A stretch of DNA of 64,000 bases from Candidatus Sumerlaeota bacterium. GTDB lineage: Bacteria; Sumerlaeota; Sumerlaeia; JAFGJS01. The notes beneath the pieces are model-generated. The model saw only the letters and a program-made list of their open reading frames with translations. It made no database searches and was not told the DNA's origin. Made by a program: the position numbers and the translations under genes. This document shows positions 44,089 through 53,004 of the stretch, piece after piece. The stretch spans positions 1 through 64,000 of the forward strand of contig JAFGJS010000037.1 in assembly GCA_016928995.1 (NCBI GenBank), read 5' to 3'. Position 1 is the stretch's first letter. Every line of letters begins with the position of its first letter.

Positions 44089-45525
44089 TCAGTTTTCTTG
44101 TTCAATCACGCGCATACCGCGCCAGGGGCCGCGGATGAAGCGCAGGAAGAAGCAAAAACCGAGCGTCACGACGTTCAGCGCAAGAAACAGCCACACCATA
44201 TAAAGCCCGCCAATTTCGAAGTGGATCACGCAGTACGTCGGCGTGACGAGCAACAACCAGCCGCAAACCAGCGACGTGTTCATCACAAAGCGCGTATCGC
44301 CCGCGCCCTTCAGCGCCGAAGAAAAAATGATATTCAGCGTGTCGAACAGCGAATAGACCGCCACGTAGCGCAGCAGGATGATCGCGAGCGGTTTGATTTG
44401 CTCGAAATGCAAGATCTCCTCCGGGTCCGCCGGACGGAAGGGAAGGATGAACAGCAGCGGAACCAAAACATACGCCACGGAGATCGCCGCCATGTATGAG
44501 AAAGTCATATGCAGCGCCGACCATGTGGCTTTGTCCGCCAGATCCGGCCGATTCGCGCCGAGTCCGCGTCCGACCAAGGTCGAGGTGGCGATGCCGAAGC
44601 CGACCATCGGCAAAAACGCCAGCATGTTGATTTGCATCGCCATGTTGGTCGAGGCCAGTTCCAGCCGTCCCAGCCTGCCGATCAGCGCGATGAACAGCGC
44701 AAAGGAGGAGATATCGAGCGTGAATTGCACCCCGCTGGGCAAGCCGAAACGCAGCAGTCGAATCAACAAGGCTGTATCCAGTCGCCATGTGCGCAGCGTG
44801 CTGTACTTTTCGCGATAGTGCCGCGTCGCCGTCAGCGCGGCGTAAAGGCATGTCTGGAAAATGACAGAGGAGACCGTGGCCCAGGCGGCGCCCTTCAAGC
44901 CGAGTTCCGGCGCGCCGAATTTACCGAAAACAAAAATCCAGGTCAGCAGGACGTTCGCCGCGGTCGAGGCCACGTTGCAATATAGCGGGATCATCGGCTT
45001 GTTCACGCCGGTGAAGAATCCCGAGAGCGCGCCGTTCGCCACGACGAAACCGCCGCCAAGCAGGGCGATGCGAAAATATTCCGTCTCCAGTTTCACCAAC
45101 TGCGCGTCATGTCCGATCCGTTCGAATAAAATGCCGGCGAAGGGGATGAACGCCAGCATGGCCAGGCCGGAGAAAATGGAAAAATATATCGATTGCCAAA
45201 GCGATACTCCGATCCGGTCGTAGCGCTTTGCGCCGAAATACTGCGAGACGAACGTGTTGACGTAGCCGCCCGTGCCAAGGAAGAAACTGATCACGGAGAA
45301 GGAGAGAATGCCGGCTGGAAATGCGGCGGTGAATTCATCCGTGGAATGCCAGTTCAGGAACATGCGGTCGACGAAATGCTGCACGGAAATCGAGCCTGTG
45401 CTGATCACCAGCGGCCAGGCCAGCGTAAGCACTTCGCGATAGCCCGACGCCGCGTTCCAGCGTTCGCGCAGGGCTTGCCGCGCGCCAGAGGCTCCGCGAC
45501 GTTTGATGTTGTCCGCCGGTTCCAT
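44089..45525 (-). CDS. MATE-family efflux transporter
   Basis: A 478-residue multidrug/toxin or metabolite antiporter with twelve membrane helices in two six-helix halves. Family motifs are LAWPLVISTGSISVQHFVDR near the start, GTGGYVNTFVSQYFGAKRYD, then ALSGFFTGVNKPMIP and, in the second half, FGLPSGVQFTLDISSFALFI, MVGFGIATSTLVGRGLGANR and SALKGAGDTRFVM. Substrate and coupling ion are not predictable. It is transcribed convergently with the J-like gene and has no obvious operon partner. Confidence 0.94.
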   Translation of the reverse strand: MEPADNIKRRGASGARQALRERWNAASGYREVLTLAWPLVISTGSISVQHFVDRMFLNWHSTDEFTAAFPAGILSFSVISFFLGTGGYVNTFVSQYFGAKRYDRIGVSLWQSIYFSIFSGLAMLAFIPFAGILFERIGHDAQLVKLETEYFRIALLGGGFVVANGALSGFFTGVNKPMIPLYCNVASTAANVLLTWIFVFGKFGAPELGLKGAAWATVSSVIFQTCLYAALTATRHYREKYSTLRTWRLDTALLIRLLRFGLPSGVQFTLDISSFALFIALIGRLGRLELASTNMAMQINMLAFLPMVGFGIATSTLVGRGLGANRPDLADKATWSALHMTFSYMAAISVAYVLVPLLFILPFRPADPEEILHFEQIKPLAIILLRYVAVYSLFDTLNIIFSSALKGAGDTRFVMNTSLVCGWLLLVTPTYCVIHFEIGGLYMVWLFLALNVVTLGFCFFLRFIRGPWRGMRVIEQEN

Positions 45526-45628
45526 CGTTCGTCCTTCGAAAAAAGAAGCGCAACCTTAATCCCGCGATTGGCCATGCGCAATTGAAAGATGCGATCGCGA
45601 TTCATTTACTGGAATATGGAGTCAAAGC

Positions 45629-45673
45629 CGTCAGACAAGTCCGACCGGTCGGACCAGTCGGACCGATTGGATG
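45629..45673. repeat. GTCCGACC/GGTCGGACC repeat
   Basis: A 9-base-period run (GTCCGACCGGTCGGACC, then AGTCGGACCGATTGG) that is itself palindromic at GTCCGACCGGTCGGAC. It fills the MATE to glycosyltransferase spacer. Confidence 0.75.
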
Positions 45674-45717
45674 GCACGCTTTGTGTGTTTTTAGTGTAAT
45701 GCCGGGATTTACGAAAC

Positions 45718-47130
45718 TCATTCCGGTTTGCGGGCGACGACGATGACGCTGAGGCCGAAGGGCGGTCCGGTGATCGCATCCACCAGACGCGAAATCGGCA
45801 TGAGGATTTTTTGCATGCTGACATGGTGACCGGCGATTTCTCCAGCGCGGAAGAGCTTGCCGCTGACCCACCAGCCGATGGCGCCGACGGCGTTGAAATA
45901 TTTCACACGCTCGATCTCGAAGCCGGCGGAGCGCAGTTTGCCGGTCAGGTCGGCCTTGCCATAGCGGCGGAAGTGCTCCAGGTTCTTGTCCAGATCCGAA
46001 TATAGCGCCATATGCGCCGGGACGAGGATCACGGCGCGTCCGCCGGGTTTGAGGATCTTGAAAAAGTTATGCAACGCCTGCTCGTCGTTTTCGATATGCT
46101 CAAGCACGTTGGAGGTGACGATCGTGTCGATGCCCAGTTTTTCAAACTCCGGATCGTGGTTCATCAGGTCGTACTTTCGCACGTGGATGTTTGAGTCGCG
46201 CTTGTACGCGGCGCTGAGCACGTCGAGATAATAGTCGGAGACGTCGGTCAGCGTGATGCTTTTGAATTTGCGCATCAGCGGCGCGAGGCTGCCAATGCCC
46301 GAGCCGGCCTCCATGATGTTCCGCCCCAGGTGCGGCTCGACGTGCTTGAAGATTTCGCGGTTGTAGTCGTCGAAGCCGATGAGTTTATGCAATGTCTGCG
46401 CGCCCACATCCTTATAGCGCCCCTGGCCGTATTTCCAGATCGCCCAAAGCGCGCGCAGGCCGTCGCGCCAGGTGGTCTTTTTGCCCTCTTCGTAGGAACG
46501 GCCGTAGTATTTGACGCCGACCTCGTAGAAGATCAGTTTCCTGGCGGCGAGCTTGCCCACGAGTTCCGCTTCCATGGCGAATCCGCACTCTTCGATTTCG
46601 ATGTTTTCCAGTGTGGAGCGGCGGATCATTTTATAGCCGGTCATCATGTCGGTCAGGTTCAGGTCCGTGCGCCAGTTGGACAGCGTAGTGAGCAGCCGGT
46701 TGCCCAGGCTGTGACGATAATAAAGGACGCGGTGGGGCTGTCCGCTCCAGAAGCGCGAGCCAAACACGACGTCGGCGCGGTTTTCAGCCAATGGCTCCAG
46801 CAGTTTATAATATTCCTGCGGCTCGTATTCCAAATCGGCGTCCTGGAAGATGACGAACTCGCCGGTGGCGTGGCGCAATCCTTCCTTCACGCAAACGCCC
46901 TTCCCGCCGTTCGTTTCGCGCAGGACCAGCTGGTCGTAGAGCTCGGGATGATCTTGCAGCAGCTGGCGCGAACCATCCGTGGAGCAGTCGTCCACGACGA
47001 TGACTTGCTTGTCGATCTGGATGTCGCGAACTTTTTCCAGCAGCACCAGCACGGTGACCACTTCATTATACACCGGCACAATGACGGATAATTGAGGCTC
47101 GGAGGCCGGTTTCATCGTTTTTTTGGACAT
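45718..47130 (-). CDS. Fused GT2 glycosyltransferase and SAM methyltransferase
   Basis: A 470-residue two-domain protein. Residues 1-240 are a GT-A family 2 glycosyltransferase of the dolichol-phosphate-mannose-synthase class: LSVIVPVYNEVVTVLVLLEK, VIVVDDCSTDGS and DADLEYEP, a DxD-like metal site. Residues 250-470 are a class I methyltransferase: IMEAGSGIGSLAPLMRK, then VTSNVLEHIENDEQALHNFF and KPGGRAVILVPAH. It probably makes a polyprenyl-linked or direct sugar and methylates a sugar or lipid. The two activities in one chain suggest a sequential pathway. No partner polysaccharide genes adjoin. Confidence 0.9.
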   Translation of the reverse strand: MSKKTMKPASEPQLSVIVPVYNEVVTVLVLLEKVRDIQIDKQVIVVDDCSTDGSRQLLQDHPELYDQLVLRETNGGKGVCVKEGLRHATGEFVIFQDADLEYEPQEYYKLLEPLAENRADVVFGSRFWSGQPHRVLYYRHSLGNRLLTTLSNWRTDLNLTDMMTGYKMIRRSTLENIEIEECGFAMEAELVGKLAARKLIFYEVGVKYYGRSYEEGKKTTWRDGLRALWAIWKYGQGRYKDVGAQTLHKLIGFDDYNREIFKHVEPHLGRNIMEAGSGIGSLAPLMRKFKSITLTDVSDYYLDVLSAAYKRDSNIHVRKYDLMNHDPEFEKLGIDTIVTSNVLEHIENDEQALHNFFKILKPGGRAVILVPAHMALYSDLDKNLEHFRRYGKADLTGKLRSAGFEIERVKYFNAVGAIGWWVSGKLFRAGEIAGHHVSMQKILMPISRLVDAITGPPFGLSVIVVARKPE

Positions 47131-47546
47131 CGGTCAAGTTTCCGCAAAGTTTCAGTTCGGGCATGATGCCTGTGGGCATTTGAGAAAATCAACCTTGAAT
47201 TGCACAAAACTGGTTGACCGTTCAGGTGAATTCACTTTAAACTGCTGATTATAGCCGCCGTCGTTGACGGCGTCCGCGCCGCTTAGGACTCATCGGTCCG
47301 CTGATTCGGAACGGTGCGTTCGTGTTAAGGCGGAGTGAATTGGGGGTTGACAAATCAGGGCTTGAGCCGCAAATCTTCATAGACATGACATGGCGGCAGC
47401 CGCCCCTGATTTTACGTCCGCGCAAGACGAAAGATAAATTGACAAATTCTGCGCTCGCGTAAATCCGGAAGGTTGATGCCGCGATGCGCAATTGTATTCA
47501 TCCGGGCAAGGACGCTCGAATAGCCGGTTTCAGGAGTCAATGAATC
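47131..47546. other. Intergenic region with small hairpin and TTGACA box
   Basis: This 416-base divergent spacer contains CGCCGTC-GTT-GACGGCG (47256-47272), a perfect 7-bp hairpin. It also has TTGACAAAT at 47347-47355, identical to the -35 context upstream of prs, but without a convincing -10 box. No gene is recognisable. Confidence 0.4.
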
Positions 47547-48479
47547 TTGGGCCATTTCACTGTATATTCCGTCGGAAAAACTGATGTAGGACAGCGCCGG
47601 TCCGGCAATGAAGATTCGATCTACACCAACCCGGAGCTGGGTCTTCATTTCGTAGCCGACGGCATGGGCGGGCACGCCGCGGGCGAGATCGCCAGCGGCA
47701 CAGCCGTCGAAAAAATCGCCGAATTTGTCGAACTTTTCCGGGGCGACACCGACCTCACCTGGCCTTTCGGCTTCAACCCGAATTGGAGCCGCTGCGAGAA
47801 CATGATCGTCTCCAGCGTGAAGATGGCCAATCAGGCGATTTGCGACATGGCGCGCGAGCATCCCGAGATGCGCGGCATGGGGACCACTGTGGCGTCGGTC
47901 TATGTGGACGGCGATCAACTGGTGATCGCGCACGTGGGCGATTCGCGCGTATACCGTTTTCGCGGCGACTCGCTGGTGCTGATGACCGAAGACCACACCT
48001 GGGTCAACGAACAGCTGCAACGCGAGATCATCACCGAAGAAGAAGCGAAGAATCATCGCTGGAAAAATGTGATCACGCGCGCCTTGGGCAATCGTTCCGA
48101 AGTGGAGGTGGATGTCCAGTCGGCGGCGATTGAGAACGACGATTTATATCTGCTTTGCAGCGACGGTCTGACGACCATGCTGGATGATGAGGATCTGCGC
48201 CAGATGATCATACATTCCAACTTCAAGTTGGAGGAGCTGGTGGATGATTTGATCCACGAAGCGAATTCGCGAGGCGGGTTCGACAATATCTCCGTCATCC
48301 TGTTGCATTGCTTGAAACCCGAAAACACTCCAACGCTTGTCGTCACCGATGAAGAGGATGAAGATGAACAGCAAGCGGAGCTTGTGGAAGAAGCGATTGA
48401 ACCGACGCTGGTTGTGAAAGCCAATCCCGACGAACTTGAAGCAGTGGAATCCGCCGAGGAGCAGGGCGAGGAGCAGTAA
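47547..48479 (+). CDS. PP2C-type serine/threonine protein phosphatase
   Basis: A 310-residue PPM phosphatase that would remove phosphate from Ser/Thr. The start is TTG 47547, with AGGAG ten bases upstream. Metal-binding motifs are complete: GQRRSGNEDSIY, VADGMGGHAAGE, GTTVASVYVDGDQLVIAHVG, DSRVYRFRG, LGNRSEVEVDVQ and LLCSDGLTTML. The last 50 residues are an acidic, disordered tail (TDEEDEDEQQAELVEEAIEP). No Ser/Thr kinase gene is in the window, so its counterpart is elsewhere. It precedes the rpmH cluster but is separated from it by 206 bases. Confidence 0.93.
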   Translation: MGHFTVYSVGKTDVGQRRSGNEDSIYTNPELGLHFVADGMGGHAAGEIASGTAVEKIAEFVELFRGDTDLTWPFGFNPNWSRCENMIVSSVKMANQAICDMAREHPEMRGMGTTVASVYVDGDQLVIAHVGDSRVYRFRGDSLVLMTEDHTWVNEQLQREIITEEEAKNHRWKNVITRALGNRSEVEVDVQSAAIENDDLYLLCSDGLTTMLDDEDLRQMIIHSNFKLEELVDDLIHEANSRGGFDNISVILLHCLKPENTPTLVVTDEEDEDEQQAELVEEAIEPTLVVKANPDELEAVESAEEQGEEQ

Positions 48480-48549
48480 CACAAGATAAATCCGTCTTCG
48501 GCTTTCCGGCGCGGAGGGCTTTTTTTCCAGAACACAGCGAAAATCCATC

Positions 48550-48578
48550 TTGACATTCCCCTTGGCGGCTTTAAGAAT
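48550..48578 (+). promoter_or_regulatory. Candidate rpmH promoter
   Basis: TTGACA (48550-48555) is followed after 17 bases by AAGAAT (48573-48578), a 4-of-6 match to a -10 box. It lies about 110 bases upstream of the rpmH start. A second TTGACA at 48650 lacks a partner. Confidence 0.35.
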
Positions 48579-48685
48579 CGCCGTTCTTTCGTCTGTTCCG
48601 GCGGAAACAGTGAATGATTTTTACGCTTCTAAACGATTCGAAATCAACGATTGACAATAAAGTCAGAATGACAGGATGAGCTTTC

Positions 48686-48859
48686 ATGAAACGGACATTC
48701 CAGCCAAGTTTGCGCAAACGCCGCAATACACATGGTTTTCGGGCGCGGATGAAGACGGCCGGCGGCCGCGATGTATTGGCTCGACGCCGCAGAAAAGGGC
48801 GCAAACGCCTGACGTGCTCGATCGTGGTGAATAAATGCAACCGGATTGCATCGCGCTAA
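48686..48859 (+). CDS. rpmH: Large ribosomal subunit protein bL34
   Basis: A 57-residue basic ribosomal protein. Translation gives [20 protein letters not shown], then [20 protein letters not shown], then [17 protein letters not shown]. The first 43 residues are canonical L34; the last 11 or so form an extension beyond the usual end. AGGA lies about 10 bases before the ATG. It heads the rpmH-rnpA-yidD-yidC-jag cluster conserved in most bacteria. dnaA, which often lies upstream, is absent. Confidence 0.96.
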   Translation: MKRTFQPSLRKRRNTHGFRARMKTAGGRDVLARRRRKGRKRLTCSIVVNKCNRIASR

Positions 48860-49002
48860 CTCTATTGATGACAAAGACAATCTCGCGCCAGTCAGCCTCA
48901 AATCGCCGGAGGCGCGCGCCTTGGGGCGTCCCGTGTGCGGCCATTTGAGGCTTCTTGGCGCGATCAGATGGCATCAGCGACGCCGGAGACCCACCAGGCG
49001 GC

Positions 49003-49413
49003 ATGGATCAGCGATTTCCGAAAGAGTGTCGAGTGCTGAAGCGCGGCGATTTCACGCGCGCGGTCCAGCAGGGGCGCCGTCGGCGCAACCCGCTTTTTTC
49101 CATTGCGGTGTATGATCGTCATGACGCCCTTCCGGCAAGGTTGGGGCTTTCGGCGCCGAAGAGACTGGGGAAGGCTGCGGTTCGCAATCGAGCCAAACGC
49201 CGGACGCGAGAGTTTTTCCGCAAAACGCGCGGGCGCATCCGCGCCGGCGTGGATATCGTGGCGCTGTTCCACCCTCCCTGCGCGGACGCCTCGTATGCGG
49301 AACTGAGCGCGGCCTTCGAGGCCTTGCTGGAGCAAGCATGTGCGCTGAATCCGCCGAATCAAACGCCTTCCGTAAACCGCGATTTCCCGGGGCGCGGCCC
49401 TGGCGAGGATTAA
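49003..49413 (+). CDS. rnpA: Ribonuclease P protein component
   Basis: The protein cofactor of RNase P, which matures tRNA 5' ends. ATG 49003 gives 136 residues beginning MDQRFPKECRVLKRGDFTRA, the family start; the frame can be read further upstream from a TTG at 48955, but this is unlikely. The RNA-binding RNR motif is KAAVRNRAKRRTREFFRK. The C-terminus runs past the usual end and overlaps yidD by 76 bases in another frame. The tail (QTPSVNRDFPGRGPGED) is likely disordered. Confidence 0.93.
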   Translation: MDQRFPKECRVLKRGDFTRAVQQGRRRRNPLFSIAVYDRHDALPARLGLSAPKRLGKAAVRNRAKRRTREFFRKTRGRIRAGVDIVALFHPPCADASYAELSAAFEALLEQACALNPPNQTPSVNRDFPGRGPGED

Positions 49414-49673
49414 GCGCGGTCTGTTACGCCCTGGTGCGTCTGTATCAATGGACTTTGTCGCCGCTGCTGGGCGGACAGTGCCGTTTTATTCCGACATGCT
49501 CCGAGTACGCCCTGCAAGTTTTGACGCGGAAGCCGATCTACACGGCTTTGCCGCTGATCGTATGGCGCGTCTTGCGCTGCAATCCCTTCTGCAAGGGGGG
49601 ATACGATCCGCCGCCCGAAAGCGAAGTGGCGTTGCGCGAAGACGAAGCGGAATGCAGTGACGAGACGGAATGA
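49338..49673 (+). CDS. yidD: Membrane protein insertion efficiency factor YidD
   Basis: A 111-residue peripheral membrane protein that assists YidC-dependent insertion. The family core is complete: LVRLYQWTLSPLLGGQCRFI, then PTCSEYALQVL and WRVLRCNPFCKGGYDPPPES. The ATG at 49338 lies within rnpA and has GGAG upstream. Overlap of these two genes is common in bacteria. The C-terminal 20 residues are acidic and variable. yidC begins 29 bases after the stop. Confidence 0.93.
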   Translation: MCAESAESNAFRKPRFPGARPWRGLSAVCYALVRLYQWTLSPLLGGQCRFIPTCSEYALQVLTRKPIYTALPLIVWRVLRCNPFCKGGYDPPPESEVALREDEAECSDETE

Positions 49674-49701
49674 GGAAGCATCCGAAGGAGCCGGTCAGGC
49701 C

Positions 49702-51630
49702 ATGGATCAAATGAGCGAAAAGCAACGCTGGATTCTCTTCTTTGCCATCGCGATGGCGGTGATCTACTTTTATTCCGTCCAGACTCAGAAACGCCAACTC
49801 GCGCAGGAACAAGAGCGGCAAAAAGAAGCGTTGGCTCAGCAGCATGAGAATTGGGCGGCGCAGGGGGACGGGCTTTCCAGCGGCGTCCTGACGATCAGCG
49901 ACACCGGCACTACGGTTTCGGCGCCGCAACCGGCGCAACGGCCGGCGGCAAAATTTTCCGCGCAAACCTTTCGCAACTATCCCGGCGTTTCATCCGAGGA
50001 AACGATCCACGTTCACACGAAGCGGCTGGATGTGACCTTGACCAATCGCGGCGGTCGTCCGCTTTCCTGGCGTTTGCTGCTCAACGGCGATTCCAGCGTG
50101 GATTTGCATAATGTGGAGCTGATTCCGCAACGCACGGATCCGGATGTGATTGAGCGTCCGCTGGAAGTCATGTTTAAGAAGTTTGATGATAATTATGGTC
50201 CGCTCAACCAGCTGCTGATGCTGAGTGAAACGACCGAGTCGGAAGACGGCGAGACGACCACGGTGCGCTTCCTTTCGGCGATTGTCGAAGGAGTGCAGCT
50301 CGAAAAGATATACCGTTTCCACCAGAACAGCTGGCTCACAGAGCTGGATTTGCGAATTACCAACCACAGTCCTTTGCGTTTGGCGATTGGATCGGACGGC
50401 GGCCGCGGAGTGGGCTTGAGCTGGGGGCCGGGGCTGATTGATTACACGGAAGAGATCACCTCCAGCGACAAGCGTTATTTCAACGTATTGTCGATGACCG
50501 GGGACAAGCTGTATTACAAAACGCCCAAGCCGGAGAAGGATCCGCTGGAGATCAAACGTCCCGTGAGTTGGGGCGGATTGGAATCCCGGTTCTTCGGCGT
50601 ATTCATCATCCCTCGGGAGAATCCGGCGGAGGGCGGATCGGTCGCGCTGGTGCGTTCGCGCAACATGCCGGACGAGGAGGATCGAAAGAACTTCATCGGG
50701 CTGCCGGTGTCATACGAACTTTACAGCGGGGCGTTGGCGCTCCAACCGGCCCCGCATGAAGCGAGCGCGGCGACGCTGGCATACCAGCTGTTCACTGGCC
50801 CCAAGGATCTGCATTCCCTGGGGGATGTCAATGAAACGCTGGATGATTTTGCCGGAAAGCCTGGCGTCATCGATCTGAAGCGTTCTCTCTTCGCCAGCAG
50901 CTGGAACTGGATGCGTTTCCTTTGCCTCACTCTTTACCGCGCGCTGAACAAGGTCAACGAATGGACCGGCAGTTGGGGCTTGGCGATCATCCTGCTGACG
51001 GTGCTCGTTCGTCTGATCACGCATCCGTTGTCGCACAAGGCCATGAAGGAACAGGCCAAGGCGATGGAGAGCATGAAACTGCTGAAGCCGCAGATCGACG
51101 CAATCAACGAGAAATATAAAAACGATCCCGGCAAGAAGCAGACGGCGCTGATGGAGATGTATAAAAAGAACGGCGTGAATCCCTTCGCCCAGCTGAAGGG
51201 CTGCCTGCCGATGTTCATTCAGTTTCCGATTTTCATCGCGCTGTACTACATGTTGAATCAGTCGATCAAACTGCGCGGCGCGGAGTTCATGTTCATCCGT
51301 GATCTCTCGCAGCCGGATCATTTAATCGCTTTCGCCACGATGACGGGCGGCGCGATCAAGAAATTGCCGTGGCTGGGGGAATACTTCAATATTCTGCCGA
51401 TCCTCTGGGGCTTGACGCAGTTCAGCATCACCAAGTTCACCTCGCAATCGTCGCTGAACCAGGATCCGAATCAGAAAATCATGATGTATATGTTCCCGAT
51501 TGTTTTTCCGGTCCTGTTATACACGATGCCTTCGGGGCTGATGTTATACTGGCTGGTGTCGAATATTTGGCAATTCGGCCATCAGATCTACGCCAAGCGC
51601 GCCATTCATCAGGACGCGGCGGAGGCGTGA
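49702..51630 (+). CDS. yidC: Membrane protein insertase YidC (long form)
   Basis: A 642-residue insertase with the N-terminal helix and large periplasmic domain of Gram-negative YidC. ATG 49702 follows GAAGGAG; GTG 49657 is an in-frame alternative. The first helix is at about 9-25 (ILFFAIAMAVIYFYSV). The periplasmic beta-sandwich lies at about 80-390. The core five-helix domain is at about 425-640: WGLAIILLTVLVRLITHPLS, then KPQIDAINEKYKNDPGKKQ, GVNPFAQLKGCLPMFIQFPI, and the hydrophobic C-terminal helices. It is placed between yidD and jag as usual. Confidence 0.97.
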   Translation: MDQMSEKQRWILFFAIAMAVIYFYSVQTQKRQLAQEQERQKEALAQQHENWAAQGDGLSSGVLTISDTGTTVSAPQPAQRPAAKFSAQTFRNYPGVSSEETIHVHTKRLDVTLTNRGGRPLSWRLLLNGDSSVDLHNVELIPQRTDPDVIERPLEVMFKKFDDNYGPLNQLLMLSETTESEDGETTTVRFLSAIVEGVQLEKIYRFHQNSWLTELDLRITNHSPLRLAIGSDGGRGVGLSWGPGLIDYTEEITSSDKRYFNVLSMTGDKLYYKTPKPEKDPLEIKRPVSWGGLESRFFGVFIIPRENPAEGGSVALVRSRNMPDEEDRKNFIGLPVSYELYSGALALQPAPHEASAATLAYQLFTGPKDLHSLGDVNETLDDFAGKPGVIDLKRSLFASSWNWMRFLCLTLYRALNKVNEWTGSWGLAIILLTVLVRLITHPLSHKAMKEQAKAMESMKLLKPQIDAINEKYKNDPGKKQTALMEMYKKNGVNPFAQLKGCLPMFIQFPIFIALYYMLNQSIKLRGAEFMFIRDLSQPDHLIAFATMTGGAIKKLPWLGEYFNILPILWGLTQFSITKFTSQSSLNQDPNQKIMMYMFPIVFPVLLYTMPSGLMLYWLVSNIWQFGHQIYAKRAIHQDAAEA

Positions 51631-51708
51631 GCCCCGGCGCTGTGCGACGGCAGCGCGATAGATTATTCGCTGTCGCGTTGCGCGATGACAGGAACGCAGG
51701 CTAAATGC

Positions 51709-51748
51709 GCGGAGCTTCGGCTCCGCAGCGAAATTCACGGTTTTTTTT
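51709..51748 (+). terminator. UUCG-capped hairpin after yidC with downstream T-run
   Basis: GCGGAGC (51709-51715) pairs with GCTCCGC (51720-51726) around a TTCG tetraloop. Eight T residues occur at 51741-51748, 14 bases further on. The distance is too long for a standard terminator, so this may instead be a transcript-stabilising end or a repeat unit. Confidence 0.35.
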
Positions 51749-51861
51749 ACACACCTGACGGCGCGCGATGGCGCCGGTTAATTCAGGGCGCATGATTCCG
51801 CAAGCCGATAAGACTGGCTCAGCAGTTTGTGACGGCGCTTGCGGACGGGAGGCAAGAAACA

Positions 51862-52896
51862 ATGATGAACCATGTGATGATTGAAGCGGCCAATCTGGAC
51901 GAGGCGTTGCGCGAGGCTTCGGAGCGCTTCGCCGTGCCGGTCGAGGCGTTGGAATATGAACGCTTGAATCTGCTGGATGAGGATGACTTGCTCACGAGCA
52001 ACATCTTCGAGGAAGACATCCAAAAAGACAGCGAATCGGTGAGCGTGCGCGTGTGGGTGAAGCACGACGCGCTGGCCGAGCGTGGGCGCGATGTTCTGCA
52101 GCGGCTGCTGGATAAAATGCAGGTCTCCGCTCAAGTGACGGTGGATGGCGTGGTCGGCATGCTGCAACTGGGCGTCAGCGCCAGCGCGGACAACAATTTG
52201 CTGATCGGACGGCAGGGCGAAACGCTGGAGGCGCTGGAATATTTCGTCAATCGCGTCTTGAGCCGCGGCGGACTGGTGCCGCCGCCTGTGATCGTCGATA
52301 TCGAGGAATACCGTCAGCGCCGCATCAAATACCTCGAAGACCTGGCGCGGAAAAAAGCGACGCGCGCCGTGAAAACGGGCAAGGAAATCAAACTGCTGCC
52401 GATGAAGCCGCATGAACGCAAGATCATGCACGCGATTCTGGCCGACTTCAAAGGAATCAAGACCTTCAGCATGGGGCTGGACGCTGAACGGCATATCGTC
52501 ATCTCGCCGTCGGGCGAGTCCGCCGATCCTTCGCAATTCGTGGAAGAAGAGCGCGGCGGCCGGCGCACGGGCGGCCGTTCCGGTCAGGGCGGGCAGAATT
52601 GCGGAAGACAAAATCGTTCCTCTGGTATGCGCCGGGATCGCGACGGGGCTTCGAACGGCGGTCGCGGGAATGCAAATGGCGGACGTGGGAATAATGCGAA
52701 CGGCGGACGCGGGAATGCAAACGGCGGCGCGGGAAATGGCGCCAATCGCCGCAAACGTGGCGGCGTGCATCAAAATAATAGACGGACGCGGCGAACGGAC
52801 GACCGGTTTTTTGAATCCGGCCGCCCTGTGATCAATATGGAGAATATTCCCGATGACATTGGCAATCGCATCGATGATGAAGACCGCAACGTCTGA
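51862..52896 (+). CDS. jag: Jag/KhpB RNA-binding protein with RGG-like tail
   Basis: A 344-residue RNA-binding protein of the Jag (KhpB/EloR) family, linked to envelope growth. ATG 51862 follows GGAGG. The Jag_N domain is at about 1-50 (MIEAANLDEALREASERFAV). A KH domain at about 80-155 carries the GxxG loop in LLIGRQGETLEALEYFVNRV. The R3H domain is at about 160-225, with MKPHERKIMHAIL and LDAERHIVISP. The C-terminal 110 residues are Gly/Asn/Arg-rich, including four NGGRGNA-type repeats that resemble RNA-binding RGG tails. It ends the rpmH-yidC cluster; a terminator follows. Confidence 0.92.
   Translation: MMNHVMIEAANLDEALREASERFAVPVEALEYERLNLLDEDDLLTSNIFEEDIQKDSESVSVRVWVKHDALAERGRDVLQRLLDKMQVSAQVTVDGVVGMLQLGVSASADNNLLIGRQGETLEALEYFVNRVLSRGGLVPPPVIVDIEEYRQRRIKYLEDLARKKATRAVKTGKEIKLLPMKPHERKIMHAILADFKGIKTFSMGLDAERHIVISPSGESADPSQFVEEERGGRRTGGRSGQGGQNCGRQNRSSGMRRDRDGASNGGRGNANGGRGNNANGGRGNANGGAGNGANRRKRGGVHQNNRRTRRTDDRFFESGRPVINMENIPDDIGNRIDDEDRNV
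52654..52740 (+). repeat. In-frame ~21-bp tandem repeat in jag
   Basis: Four units, starting at 52654, 52675 (24 bases), 52699 and 52720, encode NGGRGNA, NGGRGNNA, NGGRGNA and NGGAGNG. The DNA units differ at only a few bases. Confidence 0.85.
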
Positions 52897-52923
52897 TACG
52901 TTGCGCAAAGCGATGGTGAAATA

Positions 52924-52962
52924 AATCAGGGGCGCTCGCTAACGAACGCCCCTGATTGTTTT
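52924..52962. terminator. Bidirectional terminator between jag and trmB
   Basis: AATCAGGGGCG (52924-52934) pairs with CGCCCCTGATT (52947-52957) around a 12-base loop, followed by GTTTTA on plus. On minus it is followed by TATTTC, so it can also serve the convergent trmB gene. Confidence 0.8.
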
Positions 52963-53004
52963 ATGGCGAAATTTCACGAAATGCGACATAGCGGTTGTTG
53001 AGAT

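Noticed and set aside
48480-48685. Replication origin next to rpmH
   Set aside because: No dnaA gene and no TTATCCACA-type boxes were seen upstream of rpmH.
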